DNA of 64,000 bases. Origin: Trichoplax adhaerens. Taxonomy: Eukaryota; Placozoa; Uniplacotomia; Trichoplacea; Trichoplacidae. The stretch spans positions 4,271,230 through 4,335,229 of the forward strand of contig NW_002060945.1 of NCBI RefSeq assembly GCF_000150275.1. The letters run 5' to 3'. The notes beneath the pieces were generated by a model. The model made no database searches. It worked only from the letters and a program-made list of their open reading frames with translations, and was not told where the DNA came from. Of this stretch, positions 26,784 through 38,100 are shown piece by piece (within the stretch, counting starts at the first letter, position 1; each line of letters starts with the position of its first letter). A program made the position numbers and the translations under genes.

Positions 26784-26942
26784 GATGGTGATGTAGAATC
26801 GCGATGAAGGTATTAATGACGTGCATGAAACTAGTAGGAAACCTACTAAATTGACTACAAATTGCTGCAGCACCAATAGTTATTGATACATGTTGATGAT
26901 GTTGCAGAATCGTCATAGAAATATTAACGACGTACAGGAAAC
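26784..26942. repeat. Short diverged tandem duplication (about 48 bp units)
   Basis: Units 26784-26831 and 26895-26942 share GATG-TGATGT-GCAGAATCG, a TATTAA-GACGT block and a final GAAAC, roughly three quarters identical by eye. Spacer of about 63 bp. No coding potential. Confidence 0.5.
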
Positions 26943-29900
26943 TTACCGATTATAATCGCAACGTTATGATATAAAGTAATTTGTGTTTAATTGAAGGGTA
27001 TATTATATTTAGCAGATTCAATGAAAGGAATGCAATCCTGTCCCTAGACACATTTTCTCTACTTCTTATTAATGGGAGTACAAGATTATTCGTTTTGAAC
27101 AATGAAATACTCAACTCTTTATTCATTCAAATTTAACTCAAGCTATAACCAAGTTACTGATGGTATTTATTTATTTAGACGCCAGTAAACGCTTCAGCTT
27201 AACTTACGTTCTATTTTAATTTAAAGTTGTTTTAATGTAACGTCTTATGGAAAAAGCAAAAATTTTAAAATAATTATAACCAATGACAACGAGATATACA
27301 AACCCATATATAATATTTAATCAACGAATCTTCATTTCTATCACATAAACAGTGAATTACAATAACAAATAGAAAAATTACTTACTTGAATAATTCGATA
27401 TACCGTTAATCTTATATTATTAAAACGTAAAATTCAGTCAACAAATGAGGCTGTACTTTTAACTATCTTAACAACTTAGACATCTGTTCATCTATTACAT
27501 TAGCAACTCCGCGTTCACAATATTAATTAACATTGTTTAGCAAAACAAGCTGAAAGCTGCAATTTACAATGTATGATTAATGGTTGAGTATTAACATTGT
27601 TGTTACTTATAGTTTTTCATCAGCGGGTAATGAATGGCAAGTACAGTAGCAAAATGTAACAAGCAACCTTGTTTCGCCTAGACAGCGAGTGCATAAAATG
27701 AAAGAAAGATGGCTTTCATTTTATCCAATTATTATATATTATCTTTGTCTAAGCATTCATTAAATATATTCTGATCAACAGTAGGATTTATTATTAATTT
27801 TTCTACATTTTCATTTATGTTCGAACAAACTGTTCGAAGATTTCAGTCATTGACATTAATAAAATCAACGGCCAATATTTTTATTATTACTGGATTATAG
27901 TATTGATGATGATGGCGAGTAATTATGATTATAACTGCTCCTAGTCGGGTCTAAACTCAGCCGGCTCCAGACCTTGAACAGGCATAGCTTATGATAATAC
28001 GCTGTACATTATCAGTGCGATAAAATAATAATGGTTACTGGTTTATGCAATATTTTTTGCCTACTGGAATTGATATCAGTCAGTGTCTATATTATTAACG
28101 CCATTTGTCGGCCGTTATTATCTATTAAACAAAGATTACAGGAAATACTTTTGCTAATCTATTGTTTTGCCATATTGATGATGACTCAATCTACAGATGG
28201 TAGAAACATGTCTCTATTTCATATTCTTTCTCAATTTACATTCTGTAATAAAATTATAGCTATTCGCCTGGCGTAGCGTTATCGTAGCACGCCAATCCTA
28301 AAGTTGCACTCTTGTTTTAATTTCATCGTGCAATCGTTATCAATGTTCATGAAGCAACGCATGCGACAATGTGATCATTTTAATTGAGATATAACCTCAA
28401 ACTTAACTTTTTATCCTTAATATTGCAAATTCAAATAGAGTATAATAGAATTACATTAGTATACAGTCATTGTTATCCATAGTAACAAAATGAACTCTAT
28501 TCTGTAGAATTCTTGATTAAGGGTGTATTGTGTGGAGTAATAAATGCATTGCGGTAGTGCATATCTGTTAGGTATGAGCCAAATTGAACTTGATCTGAAT
28601 GTATCCATAGATAAACAGTATCCAATACGCTATAACTATAGCCTTATAGTCTTGAAATTAAGGAAATAATGCTAGCGTGGCTTATAACGTCTGTGCTATT
28701 CATGATAGAATTAGATCATGTCTCGACTATTGGATATAACCAAGTCTTATATCATTCAATGCCTATTTTATATATCATGTCTAATTGACTAAAGCTCTCT
28801 TCCTTAATTGATATAATTATACCAATCATTCATAAATGAAATATCGTCTACAAGATATAATTATTAAGTTACGGATAAGGGATAAAACTTGGTCCATTAT
28901 TTGTTATAGTTTTCCTAGATTTGTATATTTAAAAATTGATAAGAATAGTCTACAACGCAAATTATAGGCGTCTTTTAACATTCATCAGAACTTTATATCC
29001 GTAACTAATATACTGAATAATGCAACAAATCACTTTTGTCCCTTTTATATTATATTTCCCGGTTAATTGATTTTAATTTCTTTCTTGATTGACACAATAT
29101 CAAACGTTTGACTGGAAAGTTTCATATCCACTACCAGATGAAATATACATTAACTTAGCAATCGGTACGTTTAATCGATGTTAGTATATCAGCAGATTAA
29201 ACATCGTCAATTTGCCGCTGTAATATCTTATTCATTCCCTAAAACTGTTGAAAATAGTATAGCCTAATGTCTGCTCCATTAAATAATCTACAGTATCATA
29301 TTATATGCATTCCAAAGCATGCATAATTGATCGTAGTTTCCATCATACTTCGTACAATTTGAGTGGTTAATAAGATAACAGCATATTGTCTCGATGACAA
29401 AAATAAGGTTACTTTTGTCTGCATAGTGTCTCGCTCAAGTGAAATCTCGGTATGTTTTTTTGAAACAGTTGTATACAGTAATTAGCTTTGATTAGAAACA
29501 GAAAACGAATTTGTGTTACATAAGTATTATTATCTCAGGTAACTGAGATAGACTACTAACTGATTCGGAATGTATCCGAATAAAGCAAATATCACCTACG
29601 TAAATCAGATTGCTACTTTAAACTACATTACTTGAATTCAATAACGTTAACAATCGATCACTATATAAATAAAACTATTTTGTATCTTACAGTGGATTAC
29701 GAGTGGATTATACATTAAATTGACACACTGGTTGCATTCACGAGTGATCCTGAAATCTTATAATCACGCACCATTTCATTCGTAATCTTCAGTCTGTTAT
29801 TTTGCAATAGTTGAATGAGAAAGTAAAGTTTCACACTAGGAGCATTAATGAATAGCGACGCACGCGACTACTCGACAGGATACTAACATTTAATTATTTT

Positions 29901-29990
29901 GATTGCTCCGCTTAACTTACAGTATGCTAATAGCTCTGTTTCTTGGTAATCTTTCGTAATTAACATGTAATTCATGAACGTATACACAGG

Positions 29991-30176
29991 TGTAATGAAA
30001 TGAAAAGTGTAGAGATCAAGCTACAAAACTTTAACAAACTTTGATTCTACTTTCGTTGCACTCCGGTCGACTTAGCAAAACTTTGACACCAAATAAATGA
30101 CCGGAGTGCAACGAAAGTAGAATCAAAGTTTGTTAAAGTTTTGTAGCTCGATCTCTACACTTTTCATTTCATTACA
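29991..30176. repeat. Long hairpin: 77-bp inverted repeat with 32-nt loop
   Basis: Arms 29991-30067 and 30100-30176 are reverse complements with a single mismatch that I can see (CTTG against CTCG). The loop is 30068-30099. The left arm plus loop (to 30097) repeats directly at 31925-32031; the right arm extended to 30189 is the inverse of 31912-32001. The hairpin therefore consists of one LTR start and one inverted polypurine-tract-plus-LTR start. Confidence 0.92.
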
Positions 30177-30301
30177 TCCCACCGAGACTCTCGTCGATTT
30201 TGAAGGGGAATTTTTTCTGTTTGGTCTTAGTTTTATTTGAAAATCTTCTTCGTGTTTCGCCTACGTGCGTATTTTTGAGTGATACTTCAGATTTCTTTAT
30301 T

Positions 30302-31364
30302 ATGGATTTTTCAGTAGTGGGTTCACTCACTAAGTTTTCAGGCCGTTATGATGAAAACGTTCGCACTTTCACACAAATGATAGAATGTGGAGTATTAGCG
30401 TTAGGCCTAGATACAGATAAGAAACAATTGGCTTTCCTACGACTAAATCTGTTAGATGAGGTGGGAGATTATTATGACGATTGGTTTGCTAGAGAAACTA
30501 TCCGCCTAGAAATACTTGCACCAGCTCGTTCTACCACCCCCACGTCTGACGATAGTATACTGTTGGTGAAACTCGTGTCGTAGCAGTCAGTTAAAAGATG
30601 CTTTAAAAGCTTTATTTGAAAAATATGATAATGCAATATATAGATCTCAATATAGGATGGCGTTGACTATTCTACGCTAAGATCCTATGGAAACGGGAGA
30701 AGCGTACATTGCCCGTTTTCAGGACATATACCAGAAAGCATACCCAGAAGACAAGTTAACCAATTCTCAAAAGTTAGATTATTTACTTCAAGGTCTGGAG
30801 ACGGATACTGCCCGCATGGTCAGAATCCAGAACCCAACCAACTATCGAGAAGCGGTATCATTAATTTCCAGGGCTGATGACGCAAGCTCTAGAATAGCAG
30901 GGGTAAAATTATGAGAAGGTAGACCTCCCAAGAAGAATCCCATCGCCACCGCAGGCATTGAAGCAAATCTAAAGCACAATAATCCAAAGTCCAATTACAA
31001 TAGAAACAAATATGGCAACAATAAAAAGTTTATAAATAATAATAATCAACGTTCCGCGTCACAATCATCACAACCACCACAATTTCAATGTTATAATTGC
31101 CATCAGTGGCGACATCGCGTGATGGAATGCCCCCAAGAGAAAAAGTTTTGTTCATACTGCAAACGATATGGGCATTTACAGACAAACTGTTGGAAACTAT
31201 TACGTCAACAACAGGTTATCCCAAGGGTAGGAAACATACGTCCAGTTGCACAAACAGTAAGTCGGACAGTAAGTAAACCTTCTCCAAATCAGGACAATAC
31301 CAAAGCCACTATTAATATGATCGAGCAAGAGGCAGTGAGAGATAACCAAGAAATTAACAGTAGA
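30302..31364 (+). pseudogene. Retrotransposon gag, broken by frameshift and stops
   Basis: Structural polyprotein remnant. A start-like ATG lies at 30302, but the frame runs open from 30200. The open frame stops at 30581; homologous reading resumes in another frame (about 30580 onward, QLKDALKALFEKY), with an in-frame TAA near 30678 and TGA near 30912. The central part (30687-30911) resembles retrotransposon gag (YIARFQDIYQKAYPED, LLQGLETDTARMV). An Asn/Lys-rich basic linker follows. Two intact CX2CX4HX4C zinc knuckles lie at about 31089-31190 (CYNCHQWRHRVMEC and CSYCKRYGHLQTNC). At least one frameshift and two stops make it non-functional as written. Annotated as seen; no repaired sequence is given. 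Confidence 0.85.
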
Positions 31365-31475
31365 TGACCTCCCTCAAGATTATTGGCAAACCTATCAACC
31401 AATAGGAACCATAGTAGACCAAATCAGCAGTAACTCGTAAGCACAATTCTAACGGAAGAAAATGATAATATTGAA

Positions 31476-31811
31476 GAATCAAATAGTGCATTGACGGTTA
31501 AGGGTTCATTTAATGATACTATGGTATCTGACATCGTTATTGATACAGGCACAGTGCAATCGATAGTACAATATGATTGGTTGATTAAAATGATCGTAAA
31601 AGACGTGCCCATACAGCGAGTAGCTAATCCCAATCTCACTAGTGTAAAAGGGGATAGTTTAGAAGTGCTAGGCCAAATTAAAGCAGCTATAACTTTTGGC
31701 AGATTTAGCATTACACATAAGTTTTGGGTAGTGAAGGACAGCGTATATACCGTACTCTTAGGTATTGATTTTTTGAAAACATACAATATTAACATTGACC
31801 TGGGTATATAA
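31476..31811 (+). pseudogene. Retroviral-type aspartic protease domain
   Basis: Retropepsin-like domain of the same element. The catalytic triad is present as DIVIDTGTVQSIVQYDW (Asp-Thr-Gly), followed by the glycine-containing strand LLGIDFLKTYNINIDL typical of the C-terminal half of this fold. The frame is open from the ATG at 31491 to the stop at 31811, so the domain itself is intact, but it is cut off from gag and lacks the polymerase that normally follows. It is in a different frame from the zinc knuckles, which may be native frameshifting or decay. Confidence 0.85.
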
Positions 31812-31911
31812 TAAGTTAATAATATCACAATACCCCCCCAGTGCCATTGAACAAGTTGCATAATACCCGGCTGCAATCAATTGATGTGATCCCAGTTAAT
31901 AGCGTCGATTT

Positions 31912-32031
31912 AGTCTCGGTGGGATGTAATGAAATGAAAAAAGTAGAGATCAAGCTACAAAACTTTAACAAACTTTGATTCTACTTTCGTTGCACTCCGG
32001 TCGACTTAGCAAAACTTTGACACCAAATAAA
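31912..32031 (+). repeat. Right terminal repeat with polypurine-like lead
   Basis: 31925-32031 is a direct copy of 29991-30097 apart from a small AAAAGTGT/AAAAAAGT difference. 31912-32001 is also an inverted copy of 30100-30189. The first 13 bases (AGTCTCGGTGGGA) are shared only with the inverted copy, consistent with polypurine tract next to an LTR starting TG. Confidence 0.9.
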
Positions 32032-32880
32032 ATTTGGGGAAATAACCGAACAACAATTTATTACAAAACAAAATGGAGAGAAGTATAAACCGAATAACCT
32101 TACAAATACTTAGCTTTAAGTGTTGATACAATAAGTGACAGACTTAAAAACTGTCAACGACCAAACAACCTTTCAAAAAGAAGAACGTTTTAACTTCCGA
32201 CAATTCGACCCCGAAGGCCTTTTAAATTCAACAAGTTCTTCAAATAAAATCTACTTCTACTCTCTCTCTAAATTTTCTAATTGCACTATCATTTATAGGC
32301 TTCGTAGAGCCGTCAGAGGTATTTAAAACTAAACATTTGCTAACCAATCGCTCTTAAGATCCGTTTTTTGAAAACTACTTTGCACCATTTAAGAAAACAA
32401 AAATCATTCAAAGTTCAGACACAATTTACCCTACGATTCCCTTACAAAACACTATAAAACTAACTAGCTAACTATAAAAATACATCAAACTTCACTTCTA
32501 ATATAATTTCTATCATTAATACACTATAAAAGTCTAAAAATCAACCTTTAAACATCAAGATTTAGTCATAAGAATAACATTCTAACTACTTAACAATCAA
32601 CACAACTTCTGCCAATTTCCACCTTATTTTCTATTTTCTAACTAAACTTTCCTAATGTGACTTTCAAGTCACGTCATAAAATTCCAAAGTTTCAAATTCA
32701 TAACAAAAAGTTCAAATTTCAAAAATCAACTTTTACGATATTTTTCATAAACTAAAATCCAAAAATTACAACAGAAAAATTATATCAGACATAAATAGAA
32801 ACAGGAAAATTACATCGGACATAAATCCGACCGGTTCCGGAATCCGAATCCTAAAAATTCGGTTTTTATAAAGATCACAG
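32032..32880. other. Strongly G-poor, A/C-rich tract, possible LTR body
   Basis: Follows the right terminal repeat without a gap. The plus strand has very few G for over 700 bases, unlike the flanks. It ends with two 30-bp tandem units (32771-32800 and 32801-32830, ACAG-AAAATTA-ATC-GACATAAAT) and a GACCGGTTCCGG. No gene; the frame at 32135 is low-complexity. Best reading: remaining LTR (U3/R/U5) of the element. Confidence 0.5.
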
Positions 32881-33355
32881 TAATCGCTTATCAAAAAAAT
32901 TTATATGACTATTACGACTACTTTTCTGACATTAGTATTGCTGAGTATTCGCAAGTATTGACAATTGATGTTTTAGCGTCAGATTGTACGGTAACTGTAC
33001 GATTATAGACTACATTACAGTACTTTTCCGTCATGTTATAAGTCCCCTTTCTCTAAGGATAGGGTTTTGTTACTAAATCAAATTCCTTTACAATTTTGAA
33101 TAGACGATCAAACGCCCTTTCTTTAGATTAGGCAATTGCTCTAGGGCTACTTCTATAGTAGTCTATATAATACCTTGTAAAATAATGAAGAAGAAAAGAT
33201 GGCGACATGATGATTTGGCAGGGTAAAACTTAAAGACACTATCACTTTCTAGGTATTTTCTATAGTAAAATAATACTAGTTACATACTAAAAGCTATAAA
33301 GGACTCTACTTTTAGTCCTTTACTACACAGGTTAAAGCACATACGCATGTACACC

Positions 33356-33801
33356 GCAATATCTTTTTTAAATAAAAAGTCAAACAAGTTCGATCCACTT
33401 CTTACTTGTTACTACTACAAAAATATATGCTTTCTGCTAAAGCTGTAGACTTTATTTTTAGATACCAAAGCACTAAAGATCAAAGTAGTAAATACTATCT
33501 AGCTAGCTTACTTTTTGTTAAGATTAAAATGTACCAGCCATCGTTATCACTTACTGCAAGATAATAGCTAAGAACGCTATCGGTATTGCTTTGCTCTTAC
33601 CATACCGCACTATCGTACTCATGTAAGCACAATATCTTTTTCAATAATAAGTTAAATAAGTTCGAACCTATTTTTATTCATTACTACTACAAAAATATAG
33701 TTTCTGCTCAAGTTGTAGACTCTATTCTGAGATATCCATAACGCTGAGGAACCAAGTAGAAAATGCTATCTAACTTGCTTTTTGTTAATATCAAAATATA
33801 T
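33356..33801. repeat. Diverged tandem duplication, about 180-bp units
   Basis: Copy 1 about 33356-33538 and copy 2 about 33629-33801, same orientation, offset about 273. Shared blocks: CAATATCTTTTT, AAACAAGTTCGA/AAATAAGTTCGA, ACTACTACAAAAATAT, TTTCTGCT-AAG-TGTAGACT, and CTTTTTGTTAA-AT-AAAAT. Both copies are non-coding. Confidence 0.75.
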
Positions 33802-35157
33802 GGCAAGCATACATCATAGCAGATTGATGCACAGACCATTGCCATCACCCACTTGAGAATAATAACACATATAATTATGAATGTAATCGGCAGTACTTTA
33901 CTTTTGGCTAATGTTATGTAGAGGAGATTATACATAACTATATACAGTAGAAAAATTAGTAAGATAGCGTTCAATGATTAGGTGTCTGGCTTATTCTCTG
34001 TACATTATACTTCGTGTGATTCCGTAAACCCACACCAAGAAACAATACATAACAGCTAGTATTTTCAATCTTAGTAAACTTTGTTTGCAGTATTGGATTA
34101 TAGAAAACTAGTTAAGACTCTATTGCATTACAGTAAACGGCATTTTAATTTATATTGATGACAGAAAAGTCAAATTTTACTAAAAGCATAAAGAATAATT
34201 TATAGGCGTTATTCCAGCTAGATTGAGTAATACTTGAGTATGAGTGTAAATACGTTAAGCAAAAGTTCCCATGACCTCTAAAACAGGTAGCAAAACTGAG
34301 CTAAATAATGAGTGCTAAATATTTCGATTTCTATATTTCTATCACACTAAAATTAATTATGTTATGGTCAGAAGATATACTGACACAATGTATAAATTAC
34401 AGATGCCCATATATTGCTCTGAAAATATCATATTGACTAATAAGGAGCCAATAAATTCTCTATCGTTTATCTAAATTTATAGCGATAGTATAGGCATAGT
34501 ATTAACACTATAATCTTACCTGTCTTATTTGAGCCACAATAAAAAGTTTTCATTCCGGTTTAAACTATGTAGAGTAGCTGGCGATTGATACACTTATAAG
34601 ATGTATTTCTCTGTACGGATTTCCTTGTAGGCTTAGCATATCTACAACTAGCTATAGCAGTGTAATCACTTAATATTGTAAGATATTGACTTTATTTTTA
34701 ACCTCTTTAGTAAAAATAATGTCCATATCGATTGACTCAAAGAGCTTTTCGATATAACCCATCCAAATATTGGATATGAAAGTCTACTCATAACAAATTA
34801 CTTGTAAATATGATAATTATGAGTTTATTTATGGGTTATAGTTGGTTTAGCACTATTGAGCAACATTATCGAAAAGAGCTACCAAAGTTGCAGCTGCTTT
34901 TTAATATATCTATTATAAAGCATTACTTCATAAAATTTTTACAAAGATTATACAGTTATAGAAAGAGTTTAATTGCAGCTATAGTACATAATTTGAAAAA
35001 AAGTTCCAATAAAAACATTATGCTCATTCATTGGGTGTATAGCATAAATAAGGGTAAAAGATATCCAGATTTGATCTTAGATCATATAATCTGCAAAAAA
35101 TAGCTTTTAAACTGTGATTTTGGATGTTATTATTCCCATGATACCTAGATTGGATAT
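33802..35157. other. Intergenic, 3' flank of PAM
   Basis: AT-rich sequence between the repeat and the PAM stop. A 97-codon plus-strand frame (34810-35103) is Lys/Ile/Tyr-rich without a recognisable domain and is treated as chance. The PAM 3' UTR should lie in the right-hand part on the minus strand. Confidence 0.5.
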
Positions 35158-38100
35158 TTATAGATTATACATGAATTTCCATGCTTTAGTCGACGATATT
35201 TCAGCAACGTAAACGGAAGAATCATTGCTGGATTTTGCACAGGCAACATCATGAGGTCGATATAGTGCCTGTAAAAAGATAAAAAATAAACTATTAGGTT
35301 AATAAATGATTGACTTTAGGCGTTTATCTGATTGAGTCTAGTTAAAACCGTAAATGAACAGGTTAGTCTAATGTAGAATTTATTAATTCATTTTTAAGAA
35401 TGGGAAGGTAGCGTATCATTAAAGTTCCATTACTTATTTTATAGAATAGAAAGTTTATCAAATTTATTAAGTATTCAATAACATTATCTAGCTCTCAGCA
35501 TTAATCACTAGTAGTGACTGAGGTGGGAAATCTCAAATCAATGATTAATCCCGCGTAGCTATCAAATATCATAAACTAGTTCACGATATACCAAAGGCCT
35601 GAAATACTCAATATCGTGCTATAGAATGCCATTGTGATCAGTTACCCTAGTCTATACAATTTCCTTGCATATATCTAAATTTACCTTATGTTTGGGTTTC
35701 CAAGTTTGGAGTGGTTCTCCTGTAGAAGCGTCAAGGGTTACTCCAGGAATACCATTAGGATAATCCTTTCCACTCTCATCATAAGAGACTATATAAAGAA
35801 TACCACCTAGTCGACATCGACAAATAATTAATACAGTATTAATTTTATGATTGTACAAAATCTAGAATCGCCACTTAGTTTCCGAAACTCTATCGAGTTT
35901 ATAAATACTAGCATTAACTCAAAGATGCTTTACTGAAAAGTTTTATTATACGTATGTATATATATATATATATATGTGTATATGCGAGTGTATTTAATCA
36001 ATTCTACAACGACTGTGATAAAGCAATAAAAATCATAAGCATTACTACGTCGGCTGTAAATAGACTATTTATTTCCTCTGTTACCAGTAAATTACAAGTA
36101 ACAATTTCTTTGAGATTATCGAATGGCATCTTTCTAGTAAATGCCTAACATATTGTAGTTTTAATATAGTCATTTATGCTGTAATTTTTATTAAAAATAT
36201 TCTCTCTAGGCAACTAATTGTAGCCATTCTCGGTTTCGAGTCAAACTATTCTACAATTGAATAAAATTCCTTCTTGTTCAGCCAACTAACTGATTACGAA
36301 AGCTAGTCAATACTATTGTTAATACTGTCATTATATCCACCGCTGCTAATTAAAAATCTATGCCACGTGCTTGAATAAATCATTATATCATTAGATAGTG
36401 TTGTATGTAGACTATCTGTATCGCTAAAATATATTCTAATCATGTTGACTGCGAGAAAATTACTTGAAATTTAAGTCGAAATTCTCTAGAATATTTATAC
36501 TAATTGAATTTTCAATAATTCCTGATCACGTATTAGTTCATACCATGTAAAGGGCTAAAGTCTATACCATAAGGTTTAATGGCTACACTACCCAAGGGAA
36601 ATTGCTTTAAGATCCGGCCTTCATCCACGCTCATTACTTGAACACGGTAGTTCTCGCGATCAGCTATATAAAGTAATCTCTTTTGGGGGTCTATCGCTAG
36701 GCCATGAGGAACAGCAAAAACTCCTAAGGGTTGATGCGCTAAACATTTGAAAACAAGAAAAATTTTAATAATCCAATAGCAATAACTATTAGATAGTGAT
36801 CAGTCTGTTTTCCAGTCGAGAGTAAAATGTTATTTAGACTAGATTTGAGCCAGGATTCCAATTTAACTAGGCTGAAATATGTTTAATAGGAGATTTATGT
36901 ACTACTGTATCAAAAATTAGTGGCAATCTTCTATGCCAATAAATACTTACTTCCAAAGCCTTGAGCACCAATATGACTGATAACATTTCCACCGGAAGAA
37001 AATTGTAATACGCGACCATTGCAGTAACTGTCATTGATAATAGAATTAAATAGAATAAAGCTCAGGCAATGATACAGTTCAAACGATGGAAGAATATTAA
37101 ATAGTCAAGAAAAGCATAAAATAGTAGAGGCTTTTAAGATATCTTGCAATAGATCAGTTGTAAGGTGAAAATGACAGAGAAATTTTTATATATTAATAGG
37201 GTTCAATTAGCGTCATATATTGTGATTACGAATGGCTAAGGTAAGTGTAAGCAGTATGAAGTCGATATAAATAAATGCTTTTTTTACTCTCCCAAAGCAA
37301 TGGTTACCAAGCTTTAGAATACAAAACATATAAGTAAATTTAAAAAAAAATCTTTAAGTTCTTACCCGTCAGATACGAAGAAATTTTTGGTTTTTTCGTC
37401 TACGGCAACCATAGTTGGCTTACAAAAATGATGCACATCCTTTCCTGGTGAAAATTTTTGACCCAGTTTCATCAAAACTTTGCCGTTCTTATCGAGTTTT
37501 ATTACCTTTAATGAAAATAACAGTGGTTATTCTTGGTTAATTTTGACGCTTCGCAAATTATAAGTTTAAAATGGTTACAACAACCATGTATATTAATCAT
37601 TCTGCTATGACAGTATCTCATCGTATATGGTCTCAAGCTGCCAATTGTTTATAAGATAAAAAACTGAAATATTGCCAAGTTCTACTACACATAACGGTTT
37701 ATAAAGGCTATGATATGTACAGTCTTATAAAATAAGCAATTGTAATTGTAAGAAAAAATTAAATAAGTATATAATATTTAGTGATTTTTAATAATTCTGT
37801 AACTTTTAATATGGCCGTGCAAGAATTTACTATATGAAATAGCTACTCGTAAGCTTGATCATAGCCCTAAGTGTAGCTAGGGAAGTTTGCGTATTCATGA
37901 TGGTATATTGTGTTATTAGTAGAAGCGTATAAGCAAAAGTTGCGTGATTAAAAGAATTAATTTACAAGCCCTCTCAGAATAGCTGACAGCGGAAATGTGT
38001 TCTATATTGTGCCATAGTCAATCGATTCTGATAATGTTATAAACATTCGTGGGAAATTCTACGCTACTCATCACCGATGTTACCAGTTTTTGATGGTAAG

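Larger units (their letters stand above)
18151..29990. other. Long AT-rich gene desert
   Basis: Nearly 12 kb without a supported gene. Frames of 60-81 codons (19982, 20160, 21607, 22588, 25189, 28031) are hydrophobic or low in information, as expected from AT-rich chance frames. Weak internal duplications are visible near 25.6-26.1 kb and 26.78-26.94 kb (see findings). No tRNA, rRNA or transposase was seen. Long-range enhancers or unseen non-coding RNA genes cannot be excluded. Confidence 0.55.
29991..32880 (+). mobile_element. Defective LTR-retrotransposon remnant (gag-protease, no RT/integrase)
   Basis: A degraded element with gag, two zinc knuckles and an aspartic protease, bounded by related terminal sequences starting TGTAATGAAATG at 29991 and 31925. 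The right copy is preceded by a purine-rich GGTGGGA, fitting a polypurine tract before a 3' LTR. Reverse transcriptase, RNase H and integrase are missing: stops and the right repeat follow the protease within about 110 bp. The left end is rearranged into a hairpin. The right limit is uncertain; the G-poor tract to about 32880 could be the rest of the LTR. I found no convincing target-site duplication. Ty3/Gypsy-like by gag and protease style, but the class cannot be fixed without RT. Confidence 0.75.

Noticed and set aside
28031-28276. 81-codon hydrophobic frame as a membrane protein
   Set aside because: No family resemblance, no splice partners, and length within chance for this composition.
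31424-31876. 150-codon minus-strand frame
   Set aside because: Antisense shadow of the protease domain.
34810-35103. 97-codon plus-strand frame as a transposase fragment
   Set aside because: Lys/Tyr/Ile-rich composition expected of AT-rich chance frames; no catalytic motif, no terminal repeats.
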